The position numbers and the translations under genes are program-made. Positions 23,441-33,301 of a DNA stretch of 64,000 nt are shown here, piece after piece. Every line of letters starts with the position of its first letter. The first letter of the stretch is position 1. Source of the DNA: Pictodentalium vernedei (lineage: Eukaryota > Mollusca > Scaphopoda > Dentaliida > Dentaliidae); assembly GCA_031216915.1 (NCBI GenBank), contig CM062294.1, positions 160,349,455-160,413,454 on the forward strand, written 5' to 3'. Under the pieces are notes generated by a model. The model saw only the letters and a list, made by a program, of their open reading frames with translations, was not told the origin of the DNA and did not search any database.

Positions 23441-25198
23441 GTATTCCAGAAATAAACAGTAGGTGTCTTGCTGACCGCAGTGGTTCTGTGCGGGCCCCCC
23501 AAATTTTGCACCCTTCTGGGTCCCCAAAGCGACCCAAAAAAGGAAGGGAAATGTTTTTCTTATATGGCCTATTATCAATTTTTCTTGCTGTTCTTTCGTG
23601 AAAGGGGCAATCTGCTTGGTATTCTCCAAATTTATAGAAGATGCCTTGGCAAGCATAGTGGTGCTCTGCGGGCCCCCTGATATATGCACCACTTTTGTTC
23701 CATAAGGCTCCCAAAAAGGGTTCTGAAGTTTTACGCTTTGTAGTCTATTATCGGTTTGTGTGAAATCTTGTTAATGAAAGGGTCAATTAGCCTGGTTGTC
23801 CAGAAATAAGCAGTAGGTGTCTTGCTAACCACAGTGATTCTGTGCGGGCCCCCCTAATTTTGCACCCTTCTGGGTCCCCAAAGCGACCCAGAAAAGGAAG
23901 GGAAATGTTTTTCTAAAATTGGCTATTATCAATTTTTCTCGCTGTTCTTTCGCGAATGGGGCAATCTGCTTGGTATTCTCCAAATCTATAGAAGATGTCT
24001 TGGCAAGTATAGTGGTGCTCTGTGGGCCTCCCAAAATATGCACCACTTTTGTTCCATAAGGCTCTGAGAAAGGGTTTTGTAGAATTATGCTTTAAAGTCT
24101 CTTATCAGTTTGTGTGAAATCTTTTTAATGAAGGCGTCAATTAGCTCGGTATTCCACAAATAAACAGTAGGTATCTTGCCAACCACAGTGGTTCTCTGCG
24201 GGCCCCCCACATTTTGCACCCTTCTGGGTCCACAAAGCGACCCAAAAAAGGAAAGGAAGTGTTTTTGTTATATGAGCTAATATCAGTTTTTCTCACTGTT
24301 CGTTAGCGAATGGGGCAATCTGCTTGGTATTCTCCAAATTTACAGAAGATGCCTTGGGAAGCAGAGTGGTGCTCTGCGGGCCCCCCAATATATGCACCAC
24401 TTTTGTTCCATAAAGCTCCCAAAAAGGGTTCTGTAGTTTTATGCTTTATAGCCTATTATCGGTTTGTGTGAAATCTTGTTAACGAAAGGGCCAATTAGCT
24501 CTGTATTCCAGAAATAAACAGTAGGTGTCTTGCTGACCGCAGTGGTTCTGTGCGGGCCCCCCAAATTTTGCACCCTTCTGGGTCCCCAAAGCGACCCAAA
24601 AAAGGAAGGGAAATGTTTTTCTTATATGGCCTATTATCAATTTTTCTTGCTGTTCTTTCGTGAAAGGGGCAATCTGCTTGGTATTCTCCACATTTACAGA
24701 AGATGCCTTGGGAAGCAGAGTGGTGCTCTGCGGGCCCCCCAATATATGCACCACTTTTGTTCCATAAGGCTCCCAAAAAGAGTTCTGTAGTTTTGTGCTT
24801 TGTAGTCTATTATCGGTTTGTGTGAAATCTTGTTAATGAAAGGGTCAATTAGCCCGGTTGTCCAGAAATAAGCAGTAGGTGTCTTGCTAACCATAGTGAT
24901 TCTGTGCGGGCCCCCCAAATTTTGCACCCTTCTGGGTCCACAAAGCGACCCAGAAAAGGAAGGGAAATGTTTTTCTAAAATTGGCTATAATCAATTTTTC
25001 TCGCTGTTCTTTCGCGAATGGGGCAATCTGCTTGGTATTCTCCTAATCTATAGAAGATGTCTTGGCAAGTATAGTGGTGCTCTGCGGGCCCCCCTAAATA
25101 TGCATCACTTTTGTTCCATAAGGCTCTGAAAAAGGGTTTTGTAGAATTATGCTTTAAAGTCTCTTATCAGTTTGTTTGAAATCTTTTTAATGAAGGGG

Positions 25199-26980
25199 TC
25201 AATTAGCTCGGTATTCCACAAATAAACAGTAGGTGTCTTGCCAACCACAGTGGTTCTGTGCGGGCCCCCCACATTTTGCGCCCTTCTGGGTCCACAAAGC
25301 GACCCAAAAAAGGAAAGGAAGTGTTTTTGTTATATGAGCTAATATCAGTTTTTCTCGCTGTTCGTTAGCGAATGGGGCAATCTGCTTGGTATTCTCCAAA
25401 TTTACAGAAGATGCCTTGGGAAGCAGAGTGGTGCTCTGCGGGCCCCCCAATATATGCACCACTTTTGTTCCATAAGGCTCCCAAAAAGGGTTCTGTAGTT
25501 TTTGTGCTTTGTAGTCTATTATCAGTTTGTGGGAAATCTTGTTAACGAAAGGGCCAATTAGCTCGGTATTTCAGAAATAAACAGTAGGTGTCTTGCTGAC
25601 CACAGTGGTTCTGTGCGGGCCCCCCAAATTTTGCACCCTTCTGGGTCCCCAAAGCGACCCAAAAAAGGAAGGGAAATGGTTTTCTAAAATGGGCTATTAT
25701 CAATTTTTCTCGCTGTTCTTTCGCGAATGGGGCAATCTGCTTGGTATTCTCCAAATTTATAGAAGATGCCTTGGCAAGTATAGTGGTGCTCTGTGGGCCC
25801 CCCCAAAATATGCACCACTTTTGTTCCATAAGGCTCCCAAAAAGGGTTCTGTAGTTTTATGCTTTATAGTCTATTATCGGTTTGAGTGAAATCTTGTTAA
25901 TGAAAGGTCCAATTAGCTCCGTGTTCCAGAAATAAACAGTAGGTGTCTTGCTGACCACAGTGGTTCAGTGCGGGTCCCCAAATTTTGCACCCTTCTGGGT
26001 CCACAAAGCGACCCAAAAAAGGATGGGAAATGTTTTTCTTATATGGCCTAATATGAATTTTTCTCGTTGTTCGTTCGAGAATGGGGCAATCTACTAGGTA
26101 TTCTCCAAATCTATAGAAAATGCCTTGGCAAGTATAGTGGTGCTCTGCGGACCCCCAAAATATGCACCACTTTTGTTCCATAAGGCTCCGAAAAGGGGTT
26201 TTGTAGTTTTATGCTTTATAGACTATTATCGGTTTGTGTGAAATCTTGCTAATGAAGGGGTCAATTAGCTCGGTATTCCATAAATAAACAATAGGTGTCT
26301 TGCCAACCACAGTGGTTCTGTGCGGGCCCCCTAAATTTTGCGCCCTTCTGGGTCCACAAAGCGACCCAAAAAAGAAAAGACGTGTTTTTGTTATATGAGC
26401 TAATATCAGTTTTTCTCGCTGTTCGTTAGCGAATGGGGCAATCTGCTTGGTATTCTCCAAATTTACAGAAGATGCCTTGGGAAGCAGAGTGGTGCTCTGC
26501 GGGCCCCCCAATATATGCACCACTTTTGTTCCATAAGGCTCCCAAAAAGGGTTCTGTAGTTTTTTGCTTTGTAGTCTATTATCGGTTTGTGTGAAATCTT
26601 GTTAAGGAAAGGGCCAATTAGCTCGGTATTCCAGAAATAAACAGTAGGTTTCTTGCTGACCACAGTGGTTCTCTGCGGGCCCCCCAAATTTTGCACCCTT
26701 CTGGGCTCACAAAGCGACCCAAAAAAGGAAGGGAAATGTTTTTGTTATGTGGGCATTTATCAGTTTTTCTGGCTGTTCATTAGTGAATTGGGCAATCTGC
26801 TTGGTATTTTCCAAATCTACAGAAGGTGCCCTGGGAAGCATAGTGGTGCTGTGCGGGCCCTCCAAAATATGCACCACTTTTGTTCCATAAAGCTCCCAAA
26901 AAGGGTTCTGTAGTTTTATGCTTTATAGCCTATTATCGGTTTGTGTGAAATCTTGTTAACGAAAGGGCCGATTAGCTCGG
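25199..26980 (-). repeat. Multi-unit block duplicated 3539 bp upstream (copy 2)
   Basis: Partner of 21660-23440. The shared private variants lie at a constant offset, which indicates one duplication event covering several units rather than independent unit conversion. Confidence 0.7.
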
Positions 26981-28430
26981 TATTCCAGAAATAAACAGTA
27001 GGTGCCTTGCTGACCACAGTTGTTCTGTGCGGGCCCCCCAAATTTTGCACTCTTCTGGGTCCCCAAAGCGACCCAAAAAAGGAAGGGAAATGTTTTTCTA
27101 AAATGGGCTGTTATCAATTTTTCTCGCTGTTCTTTCGCGAATGGGGCAATCTGCTTGGTATTCTCCAAATTTATAGAAGATGCCTTTGCAAGTATAGTGG
27201 TGCTATGCGGGCCCCCCAAAATATGCACCACTTTTGTTCCATAAGGATCCCAAAAAATCTTCTGTAGTTTTATGCTTTATAGTCTGTTATCGGTTTGTGT
27301 GAAATCTTGTTAATGAAAGGTCCAATTAGCTACGTATTCCAGAAATAAACAGTAGGTGTCTTGCTGACCACAGTGGTTCAGTGCGGGCCCCCCAAATTTT
27401 GCACCCTTCTGGGGTCACAAAGCGACCCAAAAAGGGAAGGGAAATGTTTTTGTTATGTGGGCTTTTATCAGTTTTTATGGCTGTTCGTTAGCGAAAGGGG
27501 CAATCTGCTTGGTATTCTCCAAATTTACAGAAGATGCATTGGGAAGCATAGTGGTGCTCTGAGGGCCCCCCAAAATATGCACCACTTTTGTTCCACAAGG
27601 CTCCCAATAAGGGTTCTGTAGTTTTATGCTTTATAGTCTATTATCTATTTGTGTGAAATCTTGTTAGAGAAAGGGTCAATTAGCTCGGTATTCCAGTAAT
27701 AAGCAGTAGGCATCTTGCTAACCACAGTGGTTCTGTGCGGGCCCCCCAAATTTTTAACCCTTCTGGGTCCTCAAAGCAACCCAAAAAAGGAAGGGAAATT
27801 TTTTTGTTATATGGGCTATTATCAGTTTTTCTGATTAATTGTTAGCAAAGGGGGCAATCTGCTTGGTGTTCTCCAGATTTATAGATAGGTCCTTGGGAAG
27901 CATGTTGGTGCTTTGCGGGCCCCCTGAAATATGTACCCATTTTGTGCCATAAAGCTCCCAAGAGGGATTCTGTGATTTTTGGATTGACAATCTATTATCG
28001 GTTTGTCTAAAATCTTGTTAGAGAAAAGGGTCAATTAGCTCGATATTCCCTTAATAGACAACAGGTGTCTTGCTAAGCACAGTGGTACTGTGCGGGCCCC
28101 CCAAATTGTGCGCCCTTTCGGGTCCACAGGGCATCCCAAAAGGAATGGAAATGGCTTTGCTACTTGGGCTATTATCAGTTTTTTTTCGCTGTTCGTTAGT
28201 GAATGGGGCAATCTGCTTGGTATTCTCCAAATGTATAGATGGTGCCTTGGGAAACATAGTGGTGCTCTGCGGGCCCCTCAAAATATGCACCCCTTTTGAG
28301 CCATTAGGCTCCCAAAAAGGGTTATGTCATTTTTTTGCTTTGTGGTCTATTATCGGTTTGTGTGAAATCGTGTTAGAGAAAGGGTCAATTAGCTCGGTAT
28401 TCCCGTAATGAACAGTGTTTGGCTTGCTAA

Positions 28431-28723
28431 CCAACAGTTATTAGATGAACCATACACAAGGAGAATTTTCTTCACACAATATATACATTACAATGGATGG
28501 CATACCATCCATCCCTCTCTACTCCCTGACAGGTGGTAATTGTGGACGGACATACAGACGGACAGAAGACGGAAGCAGGACAACTCGCAGTTAATTGTCA
28601 TTAGGTGAATTATATTCGGGAAAGAAAAAAAAAGAAAAAAATAATATATATATTATAATGGCTGGCATGCCACCTGCCCTCCCTGCCGTCCCTGCCATCA
28701 GGTTACTCACGGTTTATCCAATC

Positions 28724-28725
<2 letters not shown>
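28431..28725. other. Junction region after the satellite; nothing recognised
   Basis: The satellite stops near 28430. The text that follows contains gacggacatacagacggacagaagacgg (about 28545-28573), a loose GACG-type simple repeat, and an A-rich stretch. No gene is visible. Confidence 0.55.

Positions 28726-28763
<38 letters not shown>
28726..28763. repeat. (TA)n microsatellite
   Basis: An uninterrupted AT/TA run of about 38 bp. Confidence 0.95.
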
Positions 28764-28768
<5 letters not shown>

Positions 28769-28777
28769 GATTGGATA

Positions 28778-28862
28778 TTAGGGAGACATTGCTCGCGCAA
28801 TAAATATTCATTAGGGAGACATCTGATTTAGGGAGACACATACGCGTCGCCCTAATGTTTTC
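28778..28862 (+). repeat. Dispersed repeat with ttagggagacat and cgtcgccctaatg motifs (copy 1)
   Basis: ttagggagaca occurs three times (about 28778, 28811 and 28828), followed by gcgtcgccctaatg (about 28844-28857). The same motifs on the opposite strand are found at 61885-62128. Both copies abut a long (TA)n tract. It may be the end of a TA-targeting DNA element, but no autonomous source is seen. Confidence 0.5.
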
Positions 28863-29470
28863 GCCATCGCTCAAGCTCGCTACATTGGTCTTAGACCAAC
28901 AAAATGTTGTCTGTTAAATGTGATTATGGGTGTGAACAAAATAAGATATTGACCTCGAGTGGGAGTTTTGCAGGAAAGATGGCACAATGAATTTTAAAAA
29001 ACACCCAAAATATATGCCATGTAAAAAAATTGTACATTGGGGACACTTCGTTCTAAAGTCAATTTTCTCTTTAAAAATAGAATATGTTTTGATTATATTT
29101 GTTTCCGTATGTGTGAAATGGGTAAAGACAGCTAATTGAGAAGATATTGGCCTGTATATTAACCCATTCTAACACAATCGAATAATTTCATTATCAGCGT
29201 CCATATTTTTAAATTAGTGTCGATATACACTTTCGGCATGAAAATTTATACATTAGGTATACGTGCGCCTCGAACGCTTACGTGCTGAAGTGACATCGAG
29301 ATTTGTAGTTTGTAAAATACTTACCCTTTCAGGATAATCATTCCATATTTTGCATTCTATTTATTCGTTTCTAAAGAATGCACTGTGAAGATAGTGATCT
29401 GTACCGTAGCAAACTTTACAACATGGAAGATGGAATAAACTACCAGCACGTTGATACATTGGAACATTTA
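28863..29470. other. AT-rich unique sequence, nothing recognised
   Basis: No open frame above about 60 codons outside the poly-G area, no repeat similarity noticed, no RNA gene signal. Confidence 0.5.
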
Positions 29471-29505
29471 TTTTTTTTTTTTTTCTGGGGGGGGGGGGGG
29501 GGGGG
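29471..29505. repeat. T-rich tract followed by G19
   Basis: A T14 run (29471-29484), then ct and 19 G (29487-29505). The T run faces the tail side of the adjacent minus-strand SINE, consistent with its A-rich 3' end. Confidence 0.85.
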
Positions 29506-29511
29506 TTACGA

Positions 29512-29745
29512 CACTTTCAACAGCCAGGTTAAAAGATGGAGCAGATTTACGGGTGGAGGAAGCCGGAGTACCCTGAGAGAACCACCGAGCAGCGGTGAGC
29601 ATGTGCGAAACTCCCCAACGTACTAACCCAGCGGTTAGCAGCGGTTGAAGGCATGCGCACCATCGACGTGCAGTACGCATTAATACACGGCGCCATCGTG
29701 CCCCCAAGGAGGCAATGGGAATTTAAGTGCCTTGCCCAAGGACTA
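29512..29745 (-). mobile_element. SINE body without head (minus strand)
   Basis: Reading on the plus strand, tttacgggtggaggaagccg, gagagaaccaccgagcagcg, catgcgcaccatcgacgtgc and cttgcccaagga match the bodies at 40529-40932 and 58033-58399. The match stops abruptly after gcccaagga at about 29745, just where the tRNA or 5S head should begin. There ctagggatgcggaccgg, which looks like a DNA-transposon end, takes over. The head was probably lost or displaced by that insertion. Confidence 0.8.
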
Positions 29746-29880
29746 GGGATGCGGACCGGACCGCAAACAATCGGTACGGTCCGCGTCCCAGGGCTGAACC
29801 GCGTACCGGGCCGGACCGCTAGACCGCTTTGGACCGGTTCACTCATGGTGGTCCGGTACTGGACCGGTCCGTGGATTTTA
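29745..29880 (+). mobile_element. GGACCGG-rich hAT-like terminus
   Basis: The segment begins ctagggatgcggaccgg and is packed with ggaccg, cggtacgg and their complements (for example ggaccggttcac and tactggaccggtcc). The tagggatgc start resembles hAT-superfamily termini. A second GGACCG-rich segment lies at 31318-31440. I could not identify a matching terminal inverted repeat or an 8-bp target duplication, so the superfamily is inference. Open frames on both strands here (122-155 codons) follow from the skewed composition. Confidence 0.4.
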
Positions 29881-30125
29881 ATACATAGATGTGTGCCAAG
29901 CTTTAGCACTGGGTTTATTTGGTACGGAAATCCGAAGCTCCAGTCACCAGTTAATACACAGTGTCGCATATGTCTGGTCGGCCGCGGTATGCATATTGCT
30001 AATGCTAATGACAATGGCTGATGTCAGACAAGACAGCGAATTACTATGTTAACTAACCCTTGTATGCAGTTCAATGTACTGAACATGGGTCGCAAATTGC
30101 GATATATCCTATAGTTGCCAATATA

Positions 30126-30156
<31 letters not shown>

Positions 30157-30490
30157 GTCACTACATCTAATTCCGGTTCGCATACCTGGATGTGGGAAAT
30201 TGACCAATCTATCTGAAGTATGTCAGGTGCCAATGCTAAGAACAAAGCGTTATTAGTACTGAAAGAAAGACTTGGTGCATTGCACTGTCTGCCTTTATTC
30301 TTAACCCAATCAAATACTACATTATTGGGTTAAGAACTTAGAGATGGATGCTGCAAATGTTCCAGGTCCTTCGACACTAATAACGTTTAGTCTGCAGTCC
30401 ACGTTTCCGCTATCCTCCACAGTCCGCATGCTATATGACATAATGGCGTGTACAGGATAGTGGAGACGTGAACTACAGACTCTACAATGA
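29881..30490. other. Unassigned sequence containing C28
   Basis: No gene recognised. A run of 28 C at 30129-30156 is the longest pure homopolymer I found in the window. Confidence 0.55.
30129..30156. repeat. C28 homopolymer
   Basis: Twenty-eight consecutive C. Confidence 0.92.
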
Positions 30491-30991
30491 GTCACAGTCA
30501 AGGGCGTAATCACGTAAACAAATATTAAAGGAGGAGGGGGTCAGGGTGGATCCAAAGGAGGTGCCAATTAGTCTGACAGTATGATACACAGCATTATCCG
30601 AGCCGCTGCGCAGTGGCAAGGTGGGAGCACAAGAGGGGGATATCCCCCTATTGGTGGTGAGGGTCTGCATGTATCCTCTGGTACATTTTGAAAAAAATTG
30701 TGGGCCAAAATTCGTTTTCTCAGCGATTCTGAGGCTGGTGTTACCGACTTCCGACGTAAGGGCTGCTGGACATTGCAGATTCGAATTCTCTGCTTCTTTC
30801 GTTATCAGACTCGCTTCTAAATTTATAAATTTTGTCCACCTCTTCTTTTGCGTTTTGTTTTGGACTGACTTCAAACATCGCCACTTGTTTAATCGGGACC
30901 ATGGGTTAATAATTTTCGGAAATTTTTAGGGGGTGGGTTAAATACCCTCTTACCCCACCCCTCCCCCGGTTTTTACCCCACTGGTCACAGT
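30491..30991. mobile_element. hAT-like MITE, ~485 bp, with 8-bp target-site duplication
   Basis: gtcacagt flanks the element at 30491-30498 and 30984-30991 (the match can be extended to gtcacagtca). The interior starts caagggcgtaatcacg and ends ttttaccccactg, whose reverse complement is cagtggggtaaaa. The two ends therefore share a CA.GGG.GTAA-type imperfect terminal inverted repeat. An 8-bp duplication and CA...TG ends fit hAT elements. The interior codes for no transposase; a 130-codon minus-strand open frame inside resembles no known domain. Confidence 0.6.
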
Positions 30992-31202
30992 CACATGCTG
31001 TAGGCAGTACTAAATAGCATGTTTGTTCGTTCTCTAACTTCTCTACAATGATGGAGATGAGAAAATAGTTCTAAATACACTGCACATTTCCACAATGTGC
31101 ATGTGCATACAATGTATTATATAACATGCCCAGAGTTACCAAGGTTGCCCGGCCAAGGGCAGTACCATGAAACATTCTGGCACACAAATTTGTATACTAA
31201 TT
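30992..31202. other. Unassigned AT-rich sequence
   Basis: No gene or repeat recognised. Confidence 0.5.
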
Positions 31203-31323
31203 CAATCATTATAAGGTACCGGTACCTTGAAGGAGGGGCAATGTATTAAAATCTTACTTTTGGTAATACCAAAAGTAAGATTTTAACACATTTCCCTCCA
31301 TTTAAGGTATTTTATAATGATTG
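31203..31323. repeat. 121-bp near-palindrome (MITE-like hairpin)
   Basis: The left arm starts caatcattataa and the right arm ends ttataatgattg. The arms meet at acttttggtaataccaaaagt (about 31257-31277), so the sequence folds back over about 57-61 bp with few mismatches (the left arm has an extra ggtaccggtacc-type stretch). No clear target duplication flanks it. It could be a foldback MITE or a short RNA hairpin source. Confidence 0.8.
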
Positions 31324-31440
31324 GACCGATCCGAGACCGCTCCAGGCAAGAAAACCTGACCACCGAGAGCTGGACCAGACCGGACTGGACCGTCTCTTCA
31401 CTGGACCGGATCACCACTGGCGGTACGGTACGGTAAGTGA
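31324..31440. repeat. Second GGACCG-rich segment
   Basis: ggaccgatccgagaccg, ctggaccagaccggactgg, ctggaccggatcaccactgg and cggtacggtacgg mirror the composition of 29745-29880. It may be the other end of one element about 1.7 kb long that now contains the MITE and the palindrome, but no exact terminal match was found. Confidence 0.4.
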
Positions 31441-31478
31441 CCTTAAACATCAATAAACGGATAGATAAATAAATAAAA
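31437..31478 (+). mobile_element. SINE 3' tail fragment
   Basis: gtgaccttaaacatcaataaa followed by an (AAAT)-like run is the same tail, in plus orientation, as the 3' end of the minus-strand SINE at 58033-58399. Only the tail is present. Confidence 0.55.
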
Positions 31479-32060
31479 TCGAATCGACAGTTAAATGGAT
31501 TGATGACATTGAGATGGAAATGTCAATGGTGCTGTGTATTTTAGGTATTTTTAAAGCTTCGGTGTTTTCCATTAATTATTTAAACATTTTTTACTCCAGA
31601 TAATTCAATAAAAATGATTATTCAAATTTGTTATTTTAATAAATGTATCCGCTTCCAAGAAGACTATTACACTTAAGTTGCACACTGTTATCATGGTGTA
31701 TGTTAAAATCATTTACATGTGTGCAAATATTCCTTCCACATTTCCGTAAAACAAATTTTTTATGACCCATTTATTCCTTAATAAAACACAAGACAGTGGT
31801 ATGAACATAGGCCTGTAAGACTGAATAGTCCACCCCACCCATATCTATGGGTTGGTCCACATTTTGTTTGCGAATCAATAAGCGGGCATCCCATTCATGA
31901 ATAATTACGCACCAGGACGAGGGGATGGGGGGAGGGGGGGGGGAGGTACTACCAAACGCAAATTGTTTTTTGGGTTTTTTTTTATGTGTATGGTGGAGCT
32001 GCCCTGTGTCTCACCCAATACGCGGAGAGCTGCGACCTGTTTTCTACTTCATTGAACATC

Positions 32061-32095
32061 GGGCTGCCGGGCGGCCGGGCGGCCGGGCGGCCGGG
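32061..32095. repeat. (GGCCGGGC)n short minisatellite
   Basis: About four copies of an 8-bp cggccggg unit, strongly GC-rich and self-complementary in part. Confidence 0.85.
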
Positions 32096-32189
32096 TGGGT
32101 GGTGGTTGGGCAGGCGGGCTAGCGAATGCTTACAGTCGACGCCATTCTCTGGAAAGTGATAACTCACCAGACAGATTACTTCCATCTTC

Positions 32190-32236
32190 CATATTTAACA
32201 GAAGGTTGTTAGAGAGAGAGAGAGAAAGAGAAAGAA

Positions 32237-32331
<95 letters not shown>

Positions 32332-32493
32332 TGGGGAGATAGAGAGAGAGGTGGTTGTGTGGGAGAGCTGTGGGGAGATACTGGGGATGATATACAGCTG
32401 TTCTTGATTTATGTGTACTATCCATTACGGTAGGAAACGTATTATTTATTGATTTTTATATATTTAACAGAAGGTTGTTAGAGAGAGAGAGAA

Positions 32494-32556
<63 letters not shown>

Positions 32557-32690
32557 TGGGGAGATAGAGAGAGAGGTGGTTGTGTGGGAGAGCTGTGGGG
32601 AGATACTGGGGATGATATACAGCTGTTCTTGATTTATGTGTACTATCCATTATGGTAGGAAACGTATTATTTATTGATTTTTATATCATC
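32190..32690. repeat. Tandem duplication of a ~250-bp block carrying (AGAC)n
   Basis: The block from aacagaaggttgttagagag, through a GA/GACA run, atggggagatagagagag, ggtggttgtgtgggagagct and a tail ending tattatttattgatttttat, occurs at about 32197-32460 and again at about 32466-32688. The AGAC run is about 90 bp in copy 1 and about 45 bp in copy 2. Confidence 0.9.
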
Positions 32691-32911
32691 ATGCAACTCT
32701 CTATTCCCATGAAAATGCATGGGGAAAAAGACGAATTAATAAATAGTAAAATAGAGAAGAATTTTACCTGTACTCACGGTCGAAACTCTGGATTCAAATC
32801 CGATATACAATACTAATGGCTTTATGCATTCTTAACCTTTTCCACCATTGACTATTATTAATACAAGTTTATTAGGAGAAGTGCATCAATGAAATCACTA
32901 ATATTTAATAA

Positions 32912-33264
32912 GGGAACGCAGTAGCGCATTGGTTAGCACGTTAAACTTCGGATCTCTTAGTCGAAGGTTCGAGTCTGACGCGTGTCATCTGCGTTGTGTT
33001 CTTGGGCAAGGCCGTTAATCGCAATTTCCACATAAGAGCAAGGGGGCGAAGTGTGGTAACGCATACTGCATGTTCATATCACACCTTCCATTAGTTCCTT
33101 TAAACAATGCTAGCCCGACTTGCGCTGAGTTAGCAAGTTGGAGAGTCCGAACGTTACGCCTCGTAGCTCGTTGGTTCTCTCCGTGTACCCCGGCTTCCTC
33201 CACCCATAAAACTGTCCCAGACGAGGTCACCCTGTCTGTAGAAGTGTCGTTAAAACCCAAAAAA

Positions 33265-33299
<35 letters not shown>

Positions 33300-33301
33300 A
33301 T
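32912..33301 (+). mobile_element. tRNA-headed SINE with (AAAT)n tail
   Basis: The head starts gggaacgcagtagcgc, with an A-box-like tggttagcacg (32930-32940) and a B box ggttcgagtct (32966-32976). It is followed by gttcttgggcaaggc and a body that ends in ggttctctccgtgtaccccg and gcttcctccaccc, shared with the other SINEs here. The tail is (AAAT)n from about 33263. It differs in head sequence from the copies at 9538 and 58033. No unambiguous target duplication was found. Confidence 0.8.

Larger units (their letters stand above)
9950..28430 (-). repeat. ~355-bp satellite array, reverse orientation, about 52 copies
   Basis: The reverse complement of the unit at 1-3262 recurs throughout. Landmarks in plus-strand order are ctattatcggtttgtgtgaa, cagaaataaacagtaggtgt, ccacagtggttctgtgcggg, gggaaatgttttt, caatctgcttggtattctcc, agtggtgctctgcgggcccc and tatgcaccacttttgttcc. 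Spacing is close to 354 bp in the centre. Copies at 9950-12500 and 27640-28430 are diverged and length-variable, while those at about 13000-27600 are close to one another. One strand usually has a 75-100 codon open frame (MVHILGGPQST...) and the other an overlapping one (MLTTVVLCGPPKF...). These differ in length and integrity between copies, and no promoter or splice structure is seen, so they are taken as repeat content. Confidence 0.97.
31479..32785 (+). repeat. Large direct repeat, arm 1
   Basis: Landmarks shared in order with 34266-35790 are gatgacattgagatgg, aatgtatccgcttccaagaa, cttaagttgcacac, gttggtccacattttgtttg, catatttaaca.aaggtt-like text before GA repeats, and tattatttattgatttttatatcat. 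The offset grows from about 2.8 to 3.0 kb because of simple-repeat length. Within it lie a (GGCCGGGC)n minisatellite and a tandemly doubled AGAC-bearing block. No gene is seen. Confidence 0.75.

Noticed and set aside
28778..28840. TTAGGG strings suggesting telomeric repeats
   Set aside because: The strings are spaced irregularly within ttagggagacat and are not tandem hexamers.
29547..30021. Overlapping 122- and 155-codon frames on opposite strands
   Set aside because: They span a SINE body and the GC-skewed GGACCGG block. No recognisable domain, and both strands are open because of composition.
30482..30874. 130-codon minus-strand frame
   Set aside because: It lies inside the MITE-like insert with its target duplication and resembles no protein family I know.
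32095..32433. 112-codon frame with Asp-Arg-Gln-Thr repeats
   Set aside because: It is a translation of the (AGAC)n tract only.
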